Shown here: positions 18,205 through 25,738 of the stretch, in pieces
Position numbering within the stretch: position 1 is the stretch's first letter
Layout: the number at the start of each line of letters is the position of its first letter
Assembly (NCBI GenBank): GCA_902540265.1
Contig: CACBLW010000001.1
Coordinates: 130,687 to 173,751 of the forward strand
DNA length: 43,065 bases
Reading direction: 5' to 3'
From: an uncultured Alphaproteobacteria bacterium
Lineage (GTDB): Bacteria; Pseudomonadota; Alphaproteobacteria; HIMB59; GCA-002718135
Notes under the pieces: generated by a model
The model's input: the letters and a program-made list of their open reading frames with translations, nothing else
Databases searched by the model: none
Told to the model about the DNA's origin: nothing
Program-made: the position numbers and the translations under genes

Positions 18205-19652
18205 GTATTTTAATTTATTTTATCTTAGGACTTTTAACCTCACTTTTATTTCCTCCATATTTTTTTTTACCATTAGGATTTATTATTTTTCCATTCCTTT
18301 GTTTTTTATTAGAATCAGATAAAGAAAATTACAGTGATAAAAATATTTTTAATAAATTCTCAATATTTGGGTTTGGTTTTTTTATTAGTTATTTATTTTG
18401 GATCAAAAATCCTTTTTTTGTTTTTGAAGAAACTAAAATTTTTTTTCTAGTTTTTTTATTACTGATAATATTCTTATCTGTAATTTTAGGTTTAATCTTT
18501 ACAATAATTTATAAATTAGGAAAAAAAATTCCAATAATCATTCTTATCCCAGTTATGTTCACATCTAGTGAATATATAATATCAATATTTTTTTACGGAT
18601 TTCCTTGGTTCACATTTTCGTTATTACTTTCTAGTAATGAATATTTACTATTTTCACTAAAATCATTTGGAACATTATTTTCAAGTTATTTAATTATTCA
18701 GATATTTTGCATACCTTTTATTTTTTTAACTAAAGAAAAATTTAAACAAGAATTGAAATATCTAACACTGTTTATTTCTTTGCCAATTATTAGTTTATTA
18801 ATTGCAAATTTTAACCTAGAAAAAAATAATTCTAAAATTAAAACAATTAATATGGAAATTTTCCAATTAAATTTTAAAAATAATGACCAATATTTGACAC
18901 CTGAAAAAAAACTTCAAAGAATAATTAAACATATAGATGAAAGTACCGCAGAATTGCTTATCTTTGGTGAAAATAATTTTCCTTATCTTTTAGATGATCT
19001 TGAACTAAAAATCATAAAAGATTCTTTAAAAGAAAATCAAACAATAATTATTGGAGCTACAAGATATGAAAATAGTAAATATTATAATAGTTTAATAAAT
19101 ATTAATTTAGTAAATGTAACTTACTTTGATAAAAAAATACTTGTTCCCTTTGGAGAGTTTCTACCATTAAGAGATTCACTTACCTTTTTAGAAAGTATTG
19201 TGGGTCAAAATGATTATTCAGAAGGTAAAGTTGAAAGAATAATTAATCTATCTGATAATATAAGTTTTATTCCTGTAATTTGTTATGAAATTGTTTTTTA
19301 TTGGAGGCTTTTAAATAAATTTAATAATACAGGCAATTTTATTGTAAATATTACAAATGATTTTTGGTTTGGTGATTATCTCGGTCCTTATCAACATTTC
19401 TATCTCACTAAAATTAGAGCTGCAGAGTTTAATAAGCCAATTATTCGTGTTTCTAATAATGGAATATCTGCTGTGATAGATAATAATGGTGCTTTATTAA
19501 ATAAAACTGAATTTAACAAAACTGACAATTTTAAACACAAATTATTATTCAAAGAAAATAATAATTTTGTATATTTTCATTCAATATTTAAAATTTATCT
19601 CTTTATTATTTTTACACTTACTACTTTCTATTATTTAAGAAAAAATGATTAG
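18201..19652 (+). CDS. lnt: Apolipoprotein N-acyltransferase
   Basis: Inner-membrane enzyme adding the third acyl chain to lipoproteins. Residues 1-215 contain about six hydrophobic helices; from about 220 the nitrilase-like periplasmic domain carries the catalytic triad: Glu in FGENNFP, Lys in KKILVPFGEFLPLR, Cys in VICYEIV. A final hydrophobic helix near 460-478 anchors the C-terminus. Length 483 aa is slightly short. The start is TTG overlapping the corC stop (TTGA), and the end overlaps trmB by 8 bases. The N-terminal half is unusually phenylalanine- and isoleucine-rich, as expected for this base composition. Confidence 0.92.
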   Translation: MSILIYFILGLLTSLLFPPYFFLPLGFIIFPFLCFLLESDKENYSDKNIFNKFSIFGFGFFISYLFWIKNPFFVFEETKIFFLVFLLLIIFLSVILGLIFTIIYKLGKKIPIIILIPVMFTSSEYIISIFFYGFPWFTFSLLLSSNEYLLFSLKSFGTLFSSYLIIQIFCIPFIFLTKEKFKQELKYLTLFISLPIISLLIANFNLEKNNSKIKTINMEIFQLNFKNNDQYLTPEKKLQRIIKHIDESTAELLIFGENNFPYLLDDLELKIIKDSLKENQTIIIGATRYENSKYYNSLININLVNVTYFDKKILVPFGEFLPLRDSLTFLESIVGQNDYSEGKVERIINLSDNISFIPVICYEIVFYWRLLNKFNNTGNFIVNITNDFWFGDYLGPYQHFYLTKIRAAEFNKPIIRVSNNGISAVIDNNGALLNKTEFNKTDNFKHKLLFKENNNFVYFHSIFKIYLFIIFTLTTFYYLRKND

Positions 19653-20301
19653 TAATAATTATAGTAATCGCTTATTTGGAAGAACAAGAGGAAGAAGCAA
19701 TAAAAAAATTGATTTAAAAAAATATCATCAAACAGTCGACAAATACAAGTTTCAAAATTGTGATAAAAAAATAAATTATATTTTAGATATTGGCACTGGA
19801 TATGGCGAAACTAGTATATTTCTTGCAAATCAATTTTTAGATAAAGTTATTATATCTTGTGAAAAATACATTGATGGAAATATAATTTTACTTAAAAATA
19901 TTGAAAAGAATAAAATAAAAAATATTCTATTACATAACGGAAATGTATATGATGTTTTAGAGAGTATACATAGAGAATGTTTTGACCTTGTATGGATATT
20001 TTTTCCTGACCCATGGCCAAAAAATAGACACGCAAAGCGTAGATTGGTAACTAGTGATTTTTTAATAAAACTTCATAATACTTTAAAAGAGAATAGCGAG
20101 ATCCATATAGCTACAGATTCAACAATATATGTAAGATTTATTTTAAACTCAATTTATAATTGTAAGGATTATTTTGTCTGGTTGAACCAGTCCAAAATGA
20201 ATCTGCATATAAAAGATTATTTCGATATTGAGACAAAATATTATAAAAAAGCAATTAATTCTCAAAGAAAACCATCTTTATTCATTTTGAGAAAATTATA
20301 G
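19645..20301 (+). CDS. trmB: tRNA (guanine-N7-)-methyltransferase
   Basis: SAM-dependent methyltransferase that makes m7G46 in the tRNA variable loop; 218 aa. The SAM site is DIGTGYGETSIFLA near residue 50 and the family signature FFPDPWPKNRHAKRRL near 118. The N-terminal RLFGRTRGRS stretch is typical of alphaproteobacterial TrmB. It overlaps lnt by 8 bases; in many alphaproteobacteria metK and a small regulator lie between lnt and trmB, and here they are absent. A hairpin with a T run follows in the gap before nusA. Confidence 0.93.
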   Translation: MISNNYSNRLFGRTRGRSNKKIDLKKYHQTVDKYKFQNCDKKINYILDIGTGYGETSIFLANQFLDKVIISCEKYIDGNIILLKNIEKNKIKNILLHNGNVYDVLESIHRECFDLVWIFFPDPWPKNRHAKRRLVTSDFLIKLHNTLKENSEIHIATDSTIYVRFILNSIYNCKDYFVWLNQSKMNLHIKDYFDIETKYYKKAINSQRKPSLFILRKL

Positions 20302-20303
20302 GC

Positions 20304-20331
20304 TTGAAATTCTGCAAAATATTAATATACG
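20304..20331 (+). promoter_or_regulatory. Candidate nusA promoter
   Basis: TTGAAA (20304-20309) and TATACG (20326-20331) with a 16-base spacer resemble a sigma-70 promoter (five and four matches of six). It lies immediately after the trmB stop. Transcription would begin near 20338, just before the hairpin at 20342, so that hairpin would form the 5' end of the nusA message rather than end it. Confidence 0.35.
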
Positions 20332-20341
20332 CAGTATTAAT

Positions 20342-20367
20342 AAGGTGGGTTATCCCACCTTTTTTTT
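20342..20367 (+). terminator. Terminator-like hairpin directly upstream of nusA
   Basis: Perfect 8-bp stem AAGGTGGG (20342-20349) and CCCACCTT (20354-20361) with a TTAT loop, running into a T tract that ends at 20367. The nusA ATG is only 6 bases further on. It looks like the terminator of the tsaB-trmB operon, yet leaves no room for a promoter after it. It could instead be an attenuator or a 5' stabilising stem for nusA. Confidence 0.8.
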
Positions 20368-20373
20368 ATAACT

Positions 20374-21912
20374 ATGGCTAAAAAAAAATTTAATGTAATT
20401 AGAGAAGAGATGCTTCAAGTTGCATCTAATGTAGCGCAAGAAAAAAATATTGATCAAGATTCAGTTTTTTCTGCAATGGAACAAGCATTAGAAAAAGCTG
20501 CAAGAGTAAAATATGGCCAAGAGATAGATATAAGAATATCAATTGATAGAAGCACAGGAGATATTAAACTTAATTCTTATTTGGAAGTTGTGGAAAATAT
20601 TGAAGAAGAGTTTCAATCTAGGCAAATTCTTTTAGAAGAAGCAAAAAAAACCAATCCCGATATCGGTTTAGGAGAGTTCATTATCAAAGAACTTCCACCT
20701 ATTGAACTAGGAAGAGTTGCAGCACAAAATGCTAAAGGAGTAATAATTCAAAAAGTTAGAGAAGCTGATAAATCTAATCAATATGAAGAATATAAAGATA
20801 AAGTTGGTGAAATAGCAGTCGGTATAGTTAAAAGAACTGAATTTGGAAATTTAATTATAGATTTAGGTAAGAGCGAAGCAATAATTAAAAGAGAAGAACT
20901 TATTCCAAGAGAAACATTTAAAAATGGAGATAGAGTTAGAGCTTATATTTATGAAGTAAAGAATGATGTAAAAGGCTACCAAGTTTTCTTATCAAGAACG
21001 CATCCTCAATTTTTATCAAAACTATTTTTTCAAGAAGTACCAGAAATATACGAAGGGGTTATTACTGTTAAAAGTGTTGCAAGAGATCCTGGTTCAAGAG
21101 CTAAGATTAGTGTTTTTACAGAAGACTCTACTATAGATCCAGTAGGGGCTTGTGTTGGAATGAGAGGTTCAAGAGTACAGGCTGTTGTAAATGAATTGCA
21201 AGGAGAGAAAATTGATATTGTTACATGGTCAGATAATCAAGCTACTTTTTTGGCAAATGCTCTTGCTCCAGCAGAAGTTAGTAAGATTTTCTTGTATGAA
21301 GAAAAAAATAAAGTTGAAGTTGTAATACCTGATGATCAATTAAGTTTAGCAATTGGAAGAAAAGGTCAAAATGTAAAATTAGCTTCTAACTTAACTAGTT
21401 TAGAAATAGATATATTAACTGAAGATGAAGAATCAGAAAGAAGGCAGCAAGAATTTAAAGAAAAAAGTATTTTATTAGCTGAGACACTTGATGTTGAAGA
21501 CGTTATAGCTCAACTACTTGTTACTGATGGTTATACAACCGTTGAGTCTATTGCTACTGAAACATTAGAAAATTTAGAAAAAATAGAAGGTTTTGATACT
21601 ACTTTAGCCCAAGAAATAATTGATAGATCAAAAGGCTATGTAAAGGATAAAGAAGAGTCGGACAAAAAACTCATAGATGAAAATATTACTGATGAAAATT
21701 TAAAAAATTTGAAGGGTATGAATAACAGTATTTTAGCAAAATTAGCAAAATCAAATATTCTCAATGTTAATGATTTTGCTGATTTAGCTACATTCGAACT
21801 TATAGACAAAGAAGAGGGTATCTTAAGAGAATTAGATATTGATGAAGAAATAGCTAACAATATGATAATGGAAGCAAGAAGTTTCTGGTCTGAAGAACAA
21901 AATAAGGATTAA
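20374..21912 (+). CDS. nusA: Transcription termination/antitermination factor NusA
   Basis: RNA polymerase-associated elongation and termination factor (512 aa). The N-terminal polymerase-binding domain (about 1-125) is followed by an S1 domain (about 130-205), KH1 with GMRGSRVQAV near 268, KH2 with AIGRKGQNVKLA near 328, and two C-terminal helix-hairpin-helix acidic repeats to the end (about 365-505). All domains of a proteobacterial NusA are present. The usual upstream partner rimP is missing, and the start follows a terminator-like hairpin by 6 bases without a clear ribosome site. infB follows after 2 bases. Confidence 0.95.
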   Translation: MAKKKFNVIREEMLQVASNVAQEKNIDQDSVFSAMEQALEKAARVKYGQEIDIRISIDRSTGDIKLNSYLEVVENIEEEFQSRQILLEEAKKTNPDIGLGEFIIKELPPIELGRVAAQNAKGVIIQKVREADKSNQYEEYKDKVGEIAVGIVKRTEFGNLIIDLGKSEAIIKREELIPRETFKNGDRVRAYIYEVKNDVKGYQVFLSRTHPQFLSKLFFQEVPEIYEGVITVKSVARDPGSRAKISVFTEDSTIDPVGACVGMRGSRVQAVVNELQGEKIDIVTWSDNQATFLANALAPAEVSKIFLYEEKNKVEVVIPDDQLSLAIGRKGQNVKLASNLTSLEIDILTEDEESERRQQEFKEKSILLAETLDVEDVIAQLLVTDGYTTVESIATETLENLEKIEGFDTTLAQEIIDRSKGYVKDKEESDKKLIDENITDENLKNLKGMNNSILAKLAKSNILNVNDFADLATFELIDKEEGILRELDIDEEIANNMIMEARSFWSEEQNKD

Positions 21913-21914
21913 AA

Positions 21915-22298
21915 TTGGATAAGGAAAAAGGTAATAAAAAAAAGCCATTAAAACTATCTTCATCAGGAAGACTTCAAATAAGAAAAAATCTTGGCCCAGC
22001 AGGTGATAAAGCGAGAACTAGCGGTAGTAAAAAAACAATACAAATTGTTTTTAAAAATAAAAATAATCAACAGAAAAGTTCATCTACAACCCAATCTAAT
22101 TTCAGAGGATCATCTAGCCTAAGAACACCTAGGCCAGGAATTAATTCATCACCACAACCAAACTTCTCCTCACCAAATAAATCTAGAAACTTCGATAATA
22201 AAAATAAAAAAACTACAGATAAAAAAACCCAACAAAAAAATCAACTCTTAGACCAATTGAAGATGATTTTAGTAAATCTGATGCTAAAAAAATACTAG
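21915..22298 (+). CDS. infB: infB 5' portion: translation initiation factor IF2 N-terminal region (frame-shifted from the rest)
   Basis: First part of IF2. Residues 8-24 (KKKPLKLSSSGRLQIRK) resemble the alphaproteobacterial IF2 N-terminal element, followed by a low-complexity Ser/Asn/Lys/Pro linker. The start is TTG 21915 with an AGGA site at 21905-21908, 2 bases after the nusA stop. This frame stops at 22296-22298, but its last 15-20 codons look non-native, while the -1 frame from 22223 onward reads smoothly into IF2. The whole gene, 21915-24154, is 2240 bases, not a multiple of three; one extra A would give a 746-aa IF2. It is therefore not an independent gene. Causes could be a real frameshift rescued by slippage, or a homopolymer error. 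Confidence 0.8.
   Translation: MDKEKGNKKKPLKLSSSGRLQIRKNLGPAGDKARTSGSKKTIQIVFKNKNNQQKSSSTTQSNFRGSSSLRTPRPGINSSPQPNFSSPNKSRNFDNKNKKTTDKKTQQKNQLLDQLKMILVNLMLKKY
22221..22241 (+). other. infB: A-run frameshift site inside infB
   Basis: Two runs of seven A, at 22221-22227 and 22234-22240, lie exactly where the two infB reading frames overlap (both are open from 22223 to 22295). A -1 slip on A AAA AAT (22235-22241) joins the frames as ...QQ-KK-STLRPIEDD..., as does one added A in either run. Such runs are prone to ribosomal or polymerase slippage and also to sequencing errors. Confidence 0.6.
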
Positions 22299-22438
22299 AA
22301 CAGGAAGAACAAGAATTTGATAAATTTCCAAGTTTAGCTAAAATAAAAAGAGCTAGAGAAAAAGAAAGACTAAAATCAGCAACTGACGAAGATGATGCTA
22401 AAATCTCAAGAGAAGTTTCTATTCCTGATTTTATTACT

Positions 22439-24154
22439 GTGCAAGATTTAGCTAACAGAATGGCTGAGAAAACAGCAGATGTAGTTAAAGCCCTAATGAA
22501 AATGGGTGTTATGGCAAATGCTACTCAATCATTGGAATCTGATACAGCTCAACTAGTTGCAGAAGAATTGGGCCACAAAGTAACAGTAGTTAAAGATGAT
22601 GATGTTTTAAATGACATTAAAGATTTTGAAGACCCAGATGGAAGTCTTATTCAAAGAGCTCCTGTAGTAACGATCATGGGTCATGTTGACCATGGTAAAA
22701 CCTCTTTACTTGATGCATTCAGAAAAAGTAATGTAGTGTCTGGTGAGGCAGGAGGAATTACACAGCATATTGGTGCTTATCAAATTAATAATAATAATAA
22801 AAAAATTACATTTATTGATACACCTGGTCATGCAGCTTTCTCAAATATGAGAGCTAGAGGATCTAAAACTACTGATATCGTTATACTTGTTGTGGCAGCA
22901 GATGATGGAATAAAACCTCAGACAATTGAATCAATTGCACACGCTAAAACTGCTGAAGTCCCTATTATTGTTGCTATTAATAAAATTGATTTACCAGGAG
23001 CTGATCCTGATAAAGTTAGAAACGAATTATTAAGTCATGAAGTTATTGTTGAAAAACTAAGTGGTGAAGTTTTAGATATCGAAGTATCTGCAACTGAAGG
23101 AACTAATTTAGATAAACTTGAAGAAGCTATTCATTTACAGGCAGATCTTCTTAATCTTAAAGCAAACCCTCACAGAAAGGCTAGGGGGTCAGTTATTGAG
23201 TCAAAACTAGAAAAAGGAAGAGGTTCAGTTGCTACAGTTTTAGTACAAAAAGGAACTTTGAAAGTTAGTGATATTTTTGTATCAGGTTCAGAGTGGGGTA
23301 AAGTTAAAGCTTTGATTGATGACAAGGGTAAAAATATCAAGCAAGCTGAACCATCTGTACCTGTTGAAGTTCTAGGATTTGATTCTAATCCATTAGCTGG
23401 CGATGATTTTATTGTGGTTGAAAATGAAAGTATTGCAAGAAAAATTGCAGAATTTAGATCAAGCAAACTACAAATTCAAAAAAATACAGTTGCTAAATCT
23501 AATGTTGAAGAGATGTTTGCTCAAATTAATAAAGGTGAAGCAACAAGCCTTCCTGTGGTAATTAAAACTGATGTTCAAGGTTCTGCTGAAGCTATTGAAA
23601 ATTCAATAACCAAACTTTCTACTGATGAAGTTAAAGTAAATGTTATCTATAAAGGAGTAGGTGCAATTACTGAAAGCGATGTTACTTTAGCTAGCTCTGG
23701 AAAAGGTTTTATCGTTGGATTTAATGTTAGAGCACTACCTCACGCAAGAGATATAGCAAAAAGAGATGGAGTAGATATAAAATATTATTCAATTATTTAT
23801 GAGCTTATTGATGATGTAAAAAATCTCTTAACTGGTTTACTAAAACCTGATATTTCTGAAAATATTACTGGAAATGTAGAAATAAGAGAAGTATTTAATA
23901 TTTCCAAAGTTGGAAATATTGCAGGGTGTATGGTTAAGGATGGGCTTATTTCTAGAAAATCACAGATTAGAATTCTAAGAGACAACATAGTTATTCATAA
24001 AGGACAAATTAGTAGTCTTAAAAGATTCAAAGAAGAAGTATCTGAGGTTAAGTCTGGTTTTGAGTGTGGTGTAATGCTTGATAACTATAGTGATATTAAA
24101 GTGGGTGATATTATTGAAACATTTGAAGAAGTTTCTACTAGTAGAAAGTTATAA
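22439..24154 (+). CDS. infB: infB main portion: translation initiation factor IF2 core
   Basis: GTPase that brings initiator tRNA to the ribosome. The open frame really begins at 22223; GTG 22439 is only the first start-like codon in it and falls inside the IF2_N domain (DFITVQDLANRMAEKT), so it is probably not a true start. Downstream are the G domain with G1 GHVDHGKTS, G3 DTPGHAAF and G4 NKID, followed by domain II, domain III and the C-terminal fMet-tRNA-binding domain, ending EEVSTSRKL. Everything from the G domain on is intact. Translation from an internal start, as with the shorter IF2 forms of E. coli, would still give a usable core. The ylxR gene usual between nusA and infB is absent. 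Confidence 0.92.
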   Translation: MQDLANRMAEKTADVVKALMKMGVMANATQSLESDTAQLVAEELGHKVTVVKDDDVLNDIKDFEDPDGSLIQRAPVVTIMGHVDHGKTSLLDAFRKSNVVSGEAGGITQHIGAYQINNNNKKITFIDTPGHAAFSNMRARGSKTTDIVILVVAADDGIKPQTIESIAHAKTAEVPIIVAINKIDLPGADPDKVRNELLSHEVIVEKLSGEVLDIEVSATEGTNLDKLEEAIHLQADLLNLKANPHRKARGSVIESKLEKGRGSVATVLVQKGTLKVSDIFVSGSEWGKVKALIDDKGKNIKQAEPSVPVEVLGFDSNPLAGDDFIVVENESIARKIAEFRSSKLQIQKNTVAKSNVEEMFAQINKGEATSLPVVIKTDVQGSAEAIENSITKLSTDEVKVNVIYKGVGAITESDVTLASSGKGFIVGFNVRALPHARDIAKRDGVDIKYYSIIYELIDDVKNLLTGLLKPDISENITGNVEIREVFNISKVGNIAGCMVKDGLISRKSQIRILRDNIVIHKGQISSLKRFKEEVSEVKSGFECGVMLDNYSDIKVGDIIETFEEVSTSRKL

Positions 24155-24167
24155 TGTTTTTTTTACA

Positions 24168-24533
24168 ATGGATACACAGAGGCAAATTAGATTTGGTGAA
24201 CTAATAAGATCAATATTAAGTGATTGTTTACTAAAAGAAGATTTTTTTGACAAAAATATTAACTCTTCATCCATTACAATATCATTTGTTAGAATGTCCA
24301 AGGATTTAAAGATAGCAAATGTATATTTTATGCCTCTTGGTGGTAAAGACAAATCACAAATTTTAGAAGTTTTAAAAGATAGAAAATATATTTTTCAAAA
24401 ATTTCTATCAAAAGCAAAAATAAATTCAAAATTTACACCAAAGCTCTCTTTTTATTTAGATGATACATTTGACGAGGCAGAAAAAATTGAAAATCTATTA
24501 TTAAACAAAAATGTCCTTAGAGATATTAAGTAA
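24168..24533 (+). CDS. rbfA: Ribosome-binding factor A
   Basis: Small KH-fold protein (121 aa) assisting 30S maturation. The N-terminus RQIRFGELIRSILSDCL is the typical RbfA opening, and the central strand with RMSKDLKIANVYFMPLGG and the later LSFYLDDTFDEAEKIENLL match the family. ATG 24168 is chosen because the conserved region begins immediately after it; the open frame extends upstream into infB from 24078 but that part is the infB shadow. It begins 13 bases after infB and its stop shares one base with the truB ATG (TAATG). Confidence 0.9.
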   Translation: MDTQRQIRFGELIRSILSDCLLKEDFFDKNINSSSITISFVRMSKDLKIANVYFMPLGGKDKSQILEVLKDRKYIFQKFLSKAKINSKFTPKLSFYLDDTFDEAEKIENLLLNKNVLRDIK

Positions 24534-25438
24534 TGATTTCAAAACAAGGTTGGATAAATTTATATAAACCCAAAGATATTACATCTTTTAAAGCCATTAA
24601 TTCTATCAAAAAAAAATTTTCAATCAAAAAAATTGGTCATGCAGGTACTTTAGACCCCATGGCAGAAGGTGTTTTACCAATTGCTATAGGAAAAGCAACA
24701 AAACTAATTCCATATATTAGTACTATGAATAAAGAATATGAGTTTGTAGTAACATGGGGAGCTCAAACCACAACAGATGATGCTGAGGGTAAAATTTTAT
24801 TTGAATCAAATTACAGACCTAAAAGAAAAGAAATAGAAAAAAAAATAATTAAGTATATTGGTTATGTAAATCAGATACCTCCAAAAGTTTCGGCAGTTAA
24901 AATTAATGGCAAAAGAGCTTATAAATTATTTAGAGAAAATAAAAAATTTACAATTCAACCAAAAAAAGTTTTTATCGAAGATTTGTATATTACTGACCAT
25001 AGTATAAACAAAACATCATTTAAAATTTTATGTGGTCAGGGCTTTTATGTCAGAAGCCTAGCTCGTGATTTAGCCATTGATCTTAAAACATATGGTCACA
25101 TTTCCTCATTGAAAAGGACAAAAGTAGGTAAATTCAGTGAAAAAAATTCGATTTTACTGGACGATCTTATAAAAATAGGACAAACGCACGAAGAAATTAA
25201 TTGTATCTCCACTACAATTTCTATGCTGGACGACATCTTGGCTTATGAAATTGAAGAAAAATTAGATATTGAAAATTTATCTTTTGGAAGATCTATTAAA
25301 ATTGATGAGAGAAAAATTATAAATTTTTCGTCAATAAACTTAGATAAAAAAAATATTTTTTTATTTAGGAAAGGAGACATTGTCTCAATAGGCAAATTAG
25401 ATGGTAATTTGTTTAAACCAAATAAAATATTAATATAG
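24533..25438 (+). CDS. truB: tRNA pseudouridine(55) synthase
   Basis: Enzyme converting U55 of the tRNA T-loop to pseudouridine. The catalytic aspartate is in [14 protein letters not shown] near residue 42; GWINLYKP at the start, [16 protein letters not shown] near 118 and [14 protein letters not shown] near 165 are the other TruB motifs. Length 301 aa is normal, with a C-terminal PUA-like region. It is tightly coupled to rbfA (1-base overlap) and 8 bases ahead of rpsO, in the classic infB-rbfA-truB-rpsO-pnp order. Confidence 0.94.
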   Translation: MISKQGWINLYKPKDITSFKAINSIKKKFSIKKIGHAGTLDPMAEGVLPIAIGKATKLIPYISTMNKEYEFVVTWGAQTTTDDAEGKILFESNYRPKRKEIEKKIIKYIGYVNQIPPKVSAVKINGKRAYKLFRENKKFTIQPKKVFIEDLYITDHSINKTSFKILCGQGFYVRSLARDLAIDLKTYGHISSLKRTKVGKFSEKNSILLDDLIKIGQTHEEINCISTTISMLDDILAYEIEEKLDIENLSFGRSIKIDERKIINFSSINLDKKNIFLFRKGDIVSIGKLDGNLFKPNKILI

Positions 25439-25446
25439 GAGAACCG

Positions 25447-25716
25447 ATGTCGATAACAAAAGATAATAAAAAAAATCTTATTAATGAATTTTCTAAAAAT
25501 GAAAATGATACTGGATCAGCAGGTGTTCAGATAGCAGTTTTAACAGAAAGAATAAAAAATTTAACTGAACATTTTAAGACTCACAATAAAGATAATCATT
25601 CAAAAAGAGGACTAGTATTATTAGTTAATAAAAGAAAAAAATTATTAAACTACTTATCTAAAAAAAATAAATCTGAATATTCAGATTTAATAAAAAAATT
25701 AAATATTAGAGGTTAA
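25447..25716 (+). CDS. rpsO: 30S ribosomal protein S15
   Basis: S15, 89 aa, which binds 16S rRNA h20-h22 and nucleates the central domain. The family pattern [20 protein letters not shown] near residues 22-42, [20 protein letters not shown] near 50-70, and the short C-terminal helix are intact. A GGAGAA ribosome site precedes the ATG. It lies between truB and pnp, as in most proteobacteria; the 22-base gap to pnp leaves no room for the processing hairpins known from the E. coli rpsO-pnp spacer. Confidence 0.96.
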   Translation: MSITKDNKKNLINEFSKNENDTGSAGVQIAVLTERIKNLTEHFKTHNKDNHSKRGLVLLVNKRKKLLNYLSKKNKSEYSDLIKKLNIRG

Positions 25717-25738
25717 AAAAAGAGGAAAAATAAAAATT

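Noticed and set aside
22439-22441. GTG 22439 as the real start of a separate short IF2
   Set aside because: It falls inside the conserved IF2_N domain, and coding sequence in the same frame continues upstream to 22223.
24078-24167. N-terminal extension of rbfA from 24078
   Set aside because: This part overlaps infB in another frame and has no RbfA resemblance; the conserved protein begins at 24168.
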